Below the pieces are notes generated by a model. That model was not told the DNA's origin. It searched no databases and saw only the letters and a list, made by a program, of their open reading frames with translations. From Kordiimonadaceae bacterium (GTDB lineage: Bacteria > Pseudomonadota > Alphaproteobacteria > Sphingomonadales > Kordiimonadaceae), in the NCBI GenBank assembly GCA_016763495.1, contig JAESTR010000127.1:1-5445 (forward strand): a DNA stretch of 5,445 nt, in the 5' to 3' direction. Positions 1 to 5,424 of the stretch are shown one piece after another (within the stretch, counting starts at the first letter, position 1; each line of letters opens with the position of its first letter). The translations under genes and the position numbers were made by a program.

Positions 1-549
1 ACCCAAGTGCTGTCTTCGTTTAAAGATGTGCCCGGAACTCTTGTCGTCGGTGAGGATGAAATTGTGGAAAAAGAAGTTGTAACAGGGATAGCCTATTCCC
101 GTGGTGAAGCCAAAGTAACAGTTGTTGGCCTTGAGGATTCGCCGGGCCGTGTATCAAACCTTTTTGCGCCGCTCGCTGATGAAGCGGTTAATGTTGATAT
201 GATTGTGCAGAGCGCGTCCGATGACGGCCGTTCTACTGATGTTACCTTCACTGTGCCTGAGGATGACTTAAGCCGCGTAGTGAAAATCTTGGAAGATTTA
301 AAAGGCACCCTGAAATATCGCACGCTATTGAGCACGGGTGATGTAGTGAAAGTTTCGGTCATTGGTGTTGGCATGCGTAGCCATGTAGGTGTAGCCCGCA
401 AGATGTTTGATACGTTGGCTGAAAAAAGTATCAACGTGCAGGTGATTGCCACGTCTGAAATTAAAATCAGTGTCATAATTGACGCAGAATATACAGAATT
501 GGCAGTGCGCGCCTTGCATACGGCATATGGCCTAGACGCGGCTGAATAA
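1..549 (+). CDS. lysC: Aspartokinase, C-terminal regulatory part (5' end outside window)
   Basis: This is the 3' end of an aspartate kinase gene, open from the first base; 182 residues are visible before the TAA stop. Aspartokinase phosphorylates L-aspartate in the first step of lysine, threonine, methionine and diaminopimelate synthesis in the cytoplasm. The visible part starts in the SSFKDVPGTLV segment that leads into the ACT region. It then shows the first ACT core (EAKVTVVGLEDSPGRVSNLF, then VNVDMIVQS) and the second (VKVSVIGVGMRSHVGVA, then INVQVIATSEIKISV). These are the effector-binding motifs of the lysine/threonine-inhibited single-function aspartokinases. The kinase domain lies upstream of the window. 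A GTG at 7 is in frame but sits inside a conserved segment, so it is not the start. No internal beta-subunit start is evident. The next gene begins 48 bases later with no terminator between, suggesting co-transcription. Confidence 0.95.
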   Translation, partial: TQVLSSFKDVPGTLVVGEDEIVEKEVVTGIAYSRGEAKVTVVGLEDSPGRVSNLFAPLADEAVNVDMIVQSASDDGRSTDVTFTVPEDDLSRVVKILEDLKGTLKYRTLLSTGDVVKVSVIGVGMRSHVGVARKMFDTLAEKSINVQVIATSEIKISVIIDAEYTELAVRALHTAYGLDAAE

Positions 550-597
550 AACCGGCTATTACTCTGTTCTTAACAAAATCGTTTCGAGGAACAGTGA

Positions 598-1605
598 ATG
601 AGCGAGCAGGGCCAGCTGCAGTTAAGTGAAGCGTGGAAACGCGGCACTGACTTTCTAGGCAGCAAATATGCGATTTTAGGCGGCGCGATGACGTGGGTGT
701 CAGAGCGCAACCTGACATCGGCTATTTCAAATGCTGGCGGCTTTGGTGTGCTTGCGTGCGGCGGCATGAACACAGAACAGTTGGCGGCTGAAATTACAGC
801 AACGCGGGCGATGACTGACAAGCCATTTGGTGTGAACCTCATTACACTGCACCCAGATATTGAAGACCTCATAGGTGTGATTGGCGATCTGAAAGTTAGC
901 CATGTTGTGCTGGCCGGTGGCTTGCCCAGCGGCAGCGCAATCGCAAGGATTAAAGGTTTCGGCTCAAAGCTTATGTGCTTTGCACCAACGGTGACAATTG
1001 CTAAAAAGTTAGTGCGCTCTGGTGTAGATGCGATCATCATTGAGGGTGCAGAAGCGGGCGGCCATATCGGCCCAGTCTCGACCAGTGTGCTGGCACAGGA
1101 AATCTTGCCAGTGATTGACCAAGTCCCGGTGTTTGTAGCTGGTGGCATTGGACGCGGTGAAGTGATAGCATCTTATTTAGAAATGGGTGCTTCTGGTGTG
1201 CAGTTAGGCACACGCTTTGTGGTGGCTGAAGAATGTATTGCTCACCCTAAATTTAAGAAAGCTTTTATCAGCGCTAAAGCACGAGACGCGGTGGCCAGTG
1301 TGCAAATAGACGAACGTTTCCCCATTATCCCAGTTCGAGCCTTAAAGAACCAAGGCACTCATGAGTTTATGACAATACAGCGTGATATTGTTGATCAGTT
1401 TCACGCCGGTGATGTGGCACAGGCCGACGGGCAAATGCAAATTGAGCAGTTTTGGGGTGGTGCATTGCGCCGCGCCGTCGTTGACGGTGACGTTGAAAAT
1501 GGCTCAGTCATGGCAGGACAAAGTGTTGGCATGGTCAAAAAAATCGAGCCAGTTCAAGATATTATCGATGAATTACTCGCCCAGGCACGCAGCTCTTTTA
1601 AATAA
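598..1605 (+). CDS. FabK/nitronate monooxygenase family FMN-dependent oxidoreductase
   Basis: A 335-residue TIM-barrel flavoprotein of the family that includes nitronate monooxygenase (2-nitropropane dioxygenase) and the enoyl-ACP reductase FabK. Seen in order: GGAMTWVSE near residue 28, NAGGFGVLACGG (45-56), TDKPFGVN (73-80), EGAEAGGHIG (149-158) with the candidate active-site His156, AGGIGRG (181-187) and GASGVQLGTRFVVAEE (197-212) for FMN phosphate binding, PVRALKN (245-251), and GDVENGSVMAGQSVGMV (297-313). The motifs after residue 149 look closer to FabK than to fungal-type nitronate monooxygenases, but the substrate cannot be decided by reading. It has no signal peptide, so it is probably cytoplasmic. 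The ATG is supported by GAGGA at 586-590, seven bases upstream. Its place between lysC and ptsP suggests shared transcription but gives no functional link. Length is normal for the family, and there is no sign of disruption. Confidence 0.88.
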   Translation: MSEQGQLQLSEAWKRGTDFLGSKYAILGGAMTWVSERNLTSAISNAGGFGVLACGGMNTEQLAAEITATRAMTDKPFGVNLITLHPDIEDLIGVIGDLKVSHVVLAGGLPSGSAIARIKGFGSKLMCFAPTVTIAKKLVRSGVDAIIIEGAEAGGHIGPVSTSVLAQEILPVIDQVPVFVAGGIGRGEVIASYLEMGASGVQLGTRFVVAEECIAHPKFKKAFISAKARDAVASVQIDERFPIIPVRALKNQGTHEFMTIQRDIVDQFHAGDVAQADGQMQIEQFWGGALRRAVVDGDVENGSVMAGQSVGMVKKIEPVQDIIDELLAQARSSFK

Positions 1606-1746
1606 ATATTTTTTACGTCTGCGATGCTTGTTAAAGCCCGAAATAACGCTACATCTATCTGATCAAACTGGTGATGTTTCCGGTTTATAAAGCGATAGGA
1701 CTGGAAAATTTCTGTCTTATCCCCTATATCCGTGTAGCGATTAAAC

Positions 1747-1752
1747 AAGGGG
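1747..1752 (+). promoter_or_regulatory. Shine-Dalgarno AAGGGG deciding the ptsP start
   Basis: AAGGGG ends six bases before TTG 1759 and twelve before GTG 1765. The spacing favours the uncommon TTG start. The conserved family sequence begins only a few residues later, so homology does not separate the two. Confidence 0.55.
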
Positions 1753-1758
1753 ACAAAT

Positions 1759-4020
1759 TTGCCGGTGCAAGTCAGCCAGCCAAGATTATTGTTACGGCGT
1801 TTGCACAGTGTAATGGCAGGCGGTGGCAATGCGCAGGCCAAATTAGACCGTGTTGTTCGTGTTCTCGCTCAGAATATGGTTGCTGAAGTGTGCTCGCTGT
1901 ATTTGGCGCGTGCTGGCGGTATTCTCGAACTTTTTGCTACTGAAGGTTTGAAAGAAGAAGCTGTTCACCACACGCGTTTGCAGTTTGGGGAAGGCCTTGT
2001 TGGCTTAGTGGCTGAACGTGGGTTACCGCTTAATCTTTCAGAGGCCCCTCAGCATCCACGCTTTGTGTTTCGCCCGGAAACAGGCGAAGAAATGTACCAT
2101 AGCTTTTTGGGAGTGCCCATTCTGCGGGCTGGCCGGGTGGCTGGTGTATTGGTGGTGCAGAATGTTGCGGCGCGGCGCTATAAGCCTGAAGAAGTAGAAG
2201 CCCTTCAAACAATCTCTATGGTGATCGCCGAGCTGGTTGGCTCTAGTGCGCTCATCGCTCCAGAAGAATTGGCAGAAGATGCGAACACTCTCGGCCGGCC
2301 TATCACGCTGGACGGCACAACCATGGCCGCAGGTGTTGGGGCTGGCGCAGCTGTGTTTCACCAGCCGCAAGTGCATATCACGCGGACAGTTGGTGAAGAT
2401 GTGGAGCAAGAGCGCTTGCATCTTGAGGATGCCATTGCCGAACTTCGTTTGCAGCTTGAGCAGTTAATTGACCATCCTGACCTTGCCCACGGCGGTGAGC
2501 ACCGTGAAGTGCTGGAAACGTACCGCATGTTTGCGTATGACCAAGGCTGGCAGGACAAAATGCGGGCTGCTGTTAGCTCAGGCCTAACGGCAGAAGCTGC
2601 GGTTGACAGAGTGCAGCAGGAAAATCGCGCCCGCATGATGAAAATCCGGGACCCGTATTTGAGGGAACGGGTTGCAGACTTTGAAGACTTGGCCACACGG
2701 CTTATCCGTATCATTCAGGGGAAAACAGAGGACTACCGCAGTAAACTGACGGAAGACACTGTACTGGTTGCTCGTAATATCGGCCCGGCGGAGTTGATGG
2801 ATTATGACCAGACGTATCTAAAAGCTATTGTGCTGGAGGAAGGCTCGGCGACAGCGCATGTAACTATTATTGCGCGCGCCATGGGAGTTGCTGTTCTTGG
2901 TCGGGTTGCTGGCTTATTGCAGCATGTTGAAGCTGGTGAATATATCATTGTTGATACCGACAATGAGCACGCTTATGTGCGCCCCGCAGAAGATATTATT
3001 GATAGCTACCGTGACAGATTAGAGCTGCATGAGAAACTTCTGGCGGAATATGCCGCCGAGCGAGACATGCCTGCGGAGACAATAGACGGCAAAGCTATTA
3101 ATCTATTGATGAATGCTGGCCTACTTGTTGATTTGCCTAGTCTAGATACCACCGGCGCAGAAGGCATCGGCTTATTTCGCACCGAGTTTCAGTTTATGGT
3201 CGCGCCAACTTTGCCGAAAGTTGACGAGCAAACCAAAATTTATAAAGCGGCTCTTGATGCTGCTGGTGACAGGCCTGTGGTGTTTCGCACGCTCGATATT
3301 GGCGGTGACAAACAAGTACCTTTCCTGCCACGCGACGAAGAAGAAAACCCGGCTATGGGGTGGCGTGCTATCCGTATCGCGCTTGACCGTCCCGCTTTGC
3401 TGCGCTTTCAATTGCGTGCGCTTATGTATGCTGCGTCCGGTAAAACATTGCATGTGATGTTCCCGATGATTGCCGAGGTGGCCGAGTTGCGGCGCTGTAA
3501 AGTGATATTGCGGAAAGAGCTTAAGCGGCTCGAGACCTTTGAGAAAGTGCCGCCCGCTGATGTGAAAATTGGCTGCATGCTAGAAGTGCCGTCGCTTAGT
3601 TGGCAGTTAGATGCCTTGATGAAAGAAGTTGATTTTCTTTCTATAGGTACAAATGACTTGATGCAGTTTTTCTTCGCTTGCGACAGAAGTAATCCGCGAC
3701 TGGCTGATAGGTATGATTTATTGGCACCGCCCGTATTGAATTTCCTTCGTACAATCGTAGAAGCTTGTGATACCGCAAATGTGCCTGTGACACTTTGTGG
3801 AGAGATGGGCGGCCGCCCGATAGAGGCAATGGCGCTTATTGGTTTGGGATTGAGGCGTTTTTCTGTATCCCCAACATCGGTGGGTCCTGTGAAGCGAATG
3901 GTGCGGTCAATCCACATAGAGCAACTGCAGGCATTTGTTCTTTCAAAGCTCAGTTCGCCAGACCATTCGATCCGCGACTCGCTGAATCACTTTGCGCGGG
4001 ACCATAATATCAAGCTCTAA
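1759..4020 (+). CDS. ptsP: Phosphoenolpyruvate-protein phosphotransferase PtsP (enzyme I-Ntr)
   Basis: First enzyme of the nitrogen-related phosphotransferase system: it takes phosphate from PEP onto a histidine and passes it to NPr (PtsO), which feeds EIIA-Ntr. About 753 residues, normal for the family. An N-terminal GAF domain (about 24-165) has the PETGEEMYHSFLGVPILRAGRV stretch typical of alphaproteobacterial PtsP; in this group the GAF domain is reported to sense glutamine. The NPr-binding/swivel region follows (about 205-410), with phosphorylatable His367 in GSATAHVTIIARAMG. The PEP-binding barrel (about 440-730) shows Arg474 (GLFRTE), Arg510 (FRTLDIGGDK), Glu609 (MLEVP), Asn632-Asp633 (GTNDL), Arg643 and catalytic Cys680 (CGEMGGRP), so all key residues are intact. 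The start is taken as TTG because AAGGGG at 1747-1752 lies six bases before it. GTG at 1765 is the only nearby alternative in frame, since a TAG at 1735 closes the frame upstream. No obvious intrinsic terminator follows the stop. Confidence 0.96.
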   Translation: MPVQVSQPRLLLRRLHSVMAGGGNAQAKLDRVVRVLAQNMVAEVCSLYLARAGGILELFATEGLKEEAVHHTRLQFGEGLVGLVAERGLPLNLSEAPQHPRFVFRPETGEEMYHSFLGVPILRAGRVAGVLVVQNVAARRYKPEEVEALQTISMVIAELVGSSALIAPEELAEDANTLGRPITLDGTTMAAGVGAGAAVFHQPQVHITRTVGEDVEQERLHLEDAIAELRLQLEQLIDHPDLAHGGEHREVLETYRMFAYDQGWQDKMRAAVSSGLTAEAAVDRVQQENRARMMKIRDPYLRERVADFEDLATRLIRIIQGKTEDYRSKLTEDTVLVARNIGPAELMDYDQTYLKAIVLEEGSATAHVTIIARAMGVAVLGRVAGLLQHVEAGEYIIVDTDNEHAYVRPAEDIIDSYRDRLELHEKLLAEYAAERDMPAETIDGKAINLLMNAGLLVDLPSLDTTGAEGIGLFRTEFQFMVAPTLPKVDEQTKIYKAALDAAGDRPVVFRTLDIGGDKQVPFLPRDEEENPAMGWRAIRIALDRPALLRFQLRALMYAASGKTLHVMFPMIAEVAELRRCKVILRKELKRLETFEKVPPADVKIGCMLEVPSLSWQLDALMKEVDFLSIGTNDLMQFFFACDRSNPRLADRYDLLAPPVLNFLRTIVEACDTANVPVTLCGEMGGRPIEAMALIGLGLRRFSVSPTSVGPVKRMVRSIHIEQLQAFVLSKLSSPDHSIRDSLNHFARDHNIKL

Positions 4021-4089
4021 ACAGGCCTTGATACGCCGCTATATGCCAGATTAACCCCATATGAACAGCTTTTTGGTGCTATATACAAA

Positions 4090-4123
4090 GAATCATGGAA
4101 TCAAAATTGATTCTAATTGACTC
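4090..4123. promoter_or_regulatory. Cluster of four GANTC (CcrM-type) methylation sites
   Basis: GAATC at 4090, GAATC at 4098, GATTC at 4109 and GACTC at 4119. Reading the whole window I find only five other GANTC sites (136, 3976, 3984, 4480, 5344), so six of nine fall within 148 bases around the ptsP 3' end and the gap. GANTC is the target of the alphaproteobacterial cell-cycle methyltransferase CcrM, and GcrA activates promoters carrying methylated GANTC. The site pattern is seen directly; control by CcrM/GcrA is inferred. AATTGATTC and AATTGACTC also form a near-perfect direct repeat with a 10-base period (4105-4113, 4115-4123). Confidence 0.6.
4098..4113. repeat. 16-bp dyad with GANTC in both arms
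   Basis: GAATCAA and TTGATTC are perfect 7-base inverted arms separated by AA. The short AT-rich centre looks more like a protein-binding operator than an RNA hairpin. Confidence 0.6.
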
Positions 4124-4172
4124 GAAATGGTAAATAATAATTTACTATTAGAAGGTTATAACGCTTTCGAGT
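4120..4172 (+). repeat. Nested inverted repeats (8-bp closing stem, 6-bp inner stem)
   Basis: ACTCGAAA (4120-4127) and TTTCGAGT (4165-4172) are perfect inverted arms. Inside them GTAAAT (4130-4135) and ATTTAC (4140-4145) form a second perfect dyad with loop AATA. The centre of the inner dyad lies 32 bases, about three helical turns, from the centre of the dyad at 4098-4113. It could be an RNA stem-loop or two DNA-level operators. The outer left arm overlaps the last GANTC site. Confidence 0.5.
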
Positions 4173-4179
4173 AAGCATT

Positions 4180-4311
4180 ATGGCCTATTATTCAGACAGC
4201 ACCCTAATCGTTATGGTTAATTTGGGATCAAGGGCAGCATCTGAAGGGGATGACCAAAAAGGGGAAAAACCTCTGGTCGAGTGCTTGGAGCATTGGTTAC
4301 TGATCGAATAA
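4180..4311 (+). CDS. Possible 43-residue leader or small protein (uncertain)
   Basis: An ATG-to-TAA frame encoding 43 residues, with a hydrophobic patch near the N-terminus (TLIVMVNLG), an acidic/charged middle (EGDDQKGEK) and an amphipathic C-terminus (PLVECLEHWLLIE). I recognise no family. Against it: no good Shine-Dalgarno (only a weak GAG at 4169-4171), glycine and arginine codons (GGA, GGG, AGG) unlike the neighbours, which favour GGC/GGT, and a length that chance allows in a gap of this size. For it: the stop codon lies inside the left arm of the hairpin preceding the next gene, a typical place for a translation-coupled leader ORF. It could equally be chance within a structured RNA. Confidence 0.25.
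   Translation: MAYYSDSTLIVMVNLGSRAASEGDDQKGEKPLVECLEHWLLIE
4191..4245 (+). repeat. Inverted repeat with symmetric internal loop
   Basis: TTCAGA (4191-4196) pairs with TCTGAA (4240-4245), and CCCT (4202-4205) pairs with AGGG (4231-4234). The two unpaired segments between these stems are both CAGCA, giving a symmetric five-by-five internal loop. The apical loop is 25 bases. It is the weakest hairpin of the chain because the stems are short. Confidence 0.3.
4252..4278 (+). repeat. Bulged hairpin, GACCA/TGGTC outer and GGGG/CCTC inner stem
   Basis: GACCA (4252-4256) pairs with TGGTC (4274-4278). GGGG (4261-4264) pairs with CCTC (4270-4273) with one G-U pair, around an AAAAA loop, with an AAAA bulge on the left strand. 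A smaller hairpin follows at 4280-4294 (AGTGCT/AGCATT with loop TGG, one G-U pair). No T-run follows either one, so these are not intrinsic terminators. Confidence 0.45.
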
Positions 4312-4341
4312 AAATGTTGGGGAACATTGATATTCTGTCAG
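4300..4341 (+). promoter_or_regulatory. Long leader hairpin abutting the SD of the RodZ-like gene
   Basis: Bases 4300-4318 pair with 4323-4341 around a GGGG loop: 15 Watson-Crick pairs and one G-U in 19 positions. The stems are CTGA/TCAG (extended by the G-U pair), GAATA/TATTC and AATGTT/AACATT, interrupted by one C-T mismatch and an AA/GA two-by-two internal loop. The right arm takes up the first A and G of AGGGG (4340-4344), the best Shine-Dalgarno candidate for the next gene. No T-run follows, so a terminator is unlikely. A role in limiting ribosome access, or as a protein-binding site, is inferred. Confidence 0.5.
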
Positions 4342-4356
4342 GGGATGGGTTTATAG

Positions 4357-5307
4357 ATGAATATCGAAGAAAAGACGGTAGGCGTCCTTTTGAAAGAGAC
4401 GCGTGAAAATAAGAAAATTCACATTAAGGCTATTGCGGCTGACATTTGTGTGCGCAGTAGTTTTCTTACTGCTATAGAAGAATCTGATTTTAAGGTGTTA
4501 CCCGGGCAGACATTTGCCATTGGTTTCGTAAAAGCCTATGCCTCAGCGCTGGGTTTGGATGCTGCCGAAATATCCATAAAATTTAAAGCCGAATATTGCC
4601 CGGAAGTAGCTGAACTTGCAGCCGCTAGGGCAGAGGTATCAGCTAAAACAGCCGAAAAAGTGACAATGAACGCGAAACCGCGCCGCGTGTTGCCTGCATG
4701 GGCGATGCCAGCTTTTGGGTTGGTTGGTGCGAGTGCAGTATGGGTAGTGTTGGGTGGTAGCTTTGCTGCCACTGTTATAACAGCTGATACAGGCATAGCG
4801 ATTGAAGAAGCACGCTTAGCGGCAGTGCAGGCGAACTTGAGTAGCCCCATTTTTGTAAGAAACTACACTGCGGATTTGCCTGTAGTAGCTGCTGCGTCCA
4901 TGAAAATGGTGGAGGTTGCGGATCAAGTGATTGTGCCGCAGAAAACCACCGTAGATACTGGCCTAACAGCAAGCAAAGCAGTCGACTTTTTTACAGCACC
5001 GCTGCAAGCAGCTGAAAATGATATAGTGAGAGTTGAAGGCGATTATAGGCTCGAGGCTGTGGAAGATAGCTGGGTTAGGTTGGCAGATGGTGGCGGCACG
5101 GAAATATGGTCTGGCATCCTCAGGGAAGGGCAAACCTACCGTCCGCAAACTGGTGGCGTACTTTTGCTTTCTACGAGTAATGCTGGTGGCTTGATGCTAC
5201 AAATCGGCGCAAGTGAAGCTGCTTTACTGGGAACCCGTGGTGAGATTGTTTCTGAGCTGAAACTCGCTGAGGTCAAGTATGTTACTTTGCATGATGGCGC
5301 GTCTTAG
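4357..5307 (+). CDS. rodZ: RodZ-like membrane protein: HTH plus DUF4115-type domain
   Basis: A 316-residue protein with RodZ architecture. The N-terminal helix-turn-helix of the Xre-like type (about 7-75) runs from TVGVLLKETRENK through FLTAIEESDFKVLPGQTFAIGFVKAY; in RodZ this domain binds the MreB actin, and Phe57 and Tyr61 fall where RodZ carries aromatic contact residues. A basic NAKPRR segment (105-110) precedes one membrane helix (about 112-141), giving an N-in, C-out topology. An Ala/Val-rich linker leads to a C-terminal beta domain (about 220-312) with EDSWVRLADGGGTEIWSGILREGQTY and NAGGLMLQIG, matching DUF4115. Role: rod-shape and cell-wall elongation scaffold, or a related alphaproteobacterial HTH-DUF4115 protein; the symbol is by architecture. 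The ATG has AGGGG (4340-4344) 12 bases upstream, rather far; GATGGG at 4344-4349 is an alternative. The next gene is ispG, a common alphaproteobacterial pairing. Confidence 0.85.
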   Translation: MNIEEKTVGVLLKETRENKKIHIKAIAADICVRSSFLTAIEESDFKVLPGQTFAIGFVKAYASALGLDAAEISIKFKAEYCPEVAELAAARAEVSAKTAEKVTMNAKPRRVLPAWAMPAFGLVGASAVWVVLGGSFAATVITADTGIAIEEARLAAVQANLSSPIFVRNYTADLPVVAAASMKMVEVADQVIVPQKTTVDTGLTASKAVDFFTAPLQAAENDIVRVEGDYRLEAVEDSWVRLADGGGTEIWSGILREGQTYRPQTGGVLLLSTSNAGGLMLQIGASEAALLGTRGEIVSELKLAEVKYVTLHDGAS

Positions 5308-5352
5308 AGACCGAACAGCGTAATTAATCGCTCTATTTCCGTTGAATCATGA

Positions 5353-5420
5353 AATCCTTGCTTTCAGCGAGGCTCATTCTCATTTATAAGCCTCGTTACT
5401 TCGCTTTTTTATTGAGGATT
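5353..5420 (+). promoter_or_regulatory. Candidate SD-sequestering leader structure of ispG
   Basis: AATCCT (5353-5358) is the exact complement of AGGATT (5415-5420), which overlaps the ispG SD GAGG (5414-5417). Two further G-U pairs (5359-5360 with 5413-5414) extend the helix to eight pairs. The helix encloses the terminator-like hairpin at 5366-5397. If formed, it would hide the whole SD. The pairing is read directly; its use in regulation is inferred. Confidence 0.4.
5366..5410 (+). terminator. Terminator-like hairpin with alternative pairing, before ispG
   Basis: CGAGGCT (5368-5374) and AGCCTCG (5389-5395) are perfect inverted arms. A G-U and an A-U pair extend the stem to nine pairs with a 14-base loop. 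Six Ts at 5405-5410 begin eight bases after the stem, which is loose for an intrinsic terminator. The left arm (5366-5372) can instead pair with 5399-5405 (CTTCGCT, one G-U), placing the T-run directly after the stem. The last T is only 14 bases before the ispG start, so full termination would need an ispG promoter upstream of the hairpin. Attenuation is therefore as likely as simple termination. Confidence 0.45.
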
Positions 5421-5424
5421 GTCG

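Larger units (their letters stand above)
4021..4356. other. 336-base ptsP-rodZ gap: GANTC cluster plus serial inverted repeats
   Basis: No gene longer than 43 codons is present here. The first part (4021-4089) is unremarkable. Bases 4090-4145 carry four GANTC sites and two 16-bp dyads. Bases 4120-4341 can be read as five successive, non-overlapping hairpins, the last of which reaches the SD of the following gene. No convincing sigma-70 promoter with normal spacing was found by eye. TTGACT at 4117-4122 and TATAAC at 4157-4162 are good single hexamers without partners. The region may be a regulated promoter with a long structured leader, or an unrecognised small RNA; both are inferences. Confidence 0.6.

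Noticed and set aside
1585..1627. Inverted repeat GCACGCAG / CTGCGATGC around the stop of the FabK-like gene, with six Ts at 1609-1614
   Set aside because: The T-run lies inside the loop, not after the stem, so it does not make an intrinsic terminator. The stem has a bulge and a 26-base loop.
1717..1725. DnaA-box-like TTATCCCCT
   Set aside because: Two mismatches to the consensus, a single copy, and no origin-like context.
1606..1758. Promoter-like hexamers before ptsP: TGGAAA (1702-1707) 17 bases from TATATC (1725-1730), and TATAAA (1686-1691)
   Set aside because: Only about four of six bases match in each hexamer of the first pair, and TATAAA has no -35 partner at normal spacing. Not strong enough to annotate.
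3408..3917. Long minus-strand open frame opposite ptsP, and other minus-strand frames over lysC, the FabK-like gene and rodZ
   Set aside because: They lie opposite strongly conserved coding sequence and their translations match no family I recognise. They are reading-frame shadows.
4061..4120. 19-codon ORF starting at ATG 4061
   Set aside because: Very short, no Shine-Dalgarno, and it runs through the GANTC cluster. No coding signal.
4217..4231. CtrA-like site TTAA-N7-TCAA
   Set aside because: One half-site base is wrong and such matches are common in AT-rich gaps. No second site supports it.
4327..4357. TTGATA (4327-4332) and TATAGA (4352-4357) as a rodZ promoter
   Set aside because: Spacing is 19 bases and transcription would start past the ATG, leaving no ribosome-binding site.
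5317..5332. AGCG-N8-CGCT dyad after the rodZ stop as a terminator
   Set aside because: Only four base pairs with an eight-base AT loop and no clean T-run after it.
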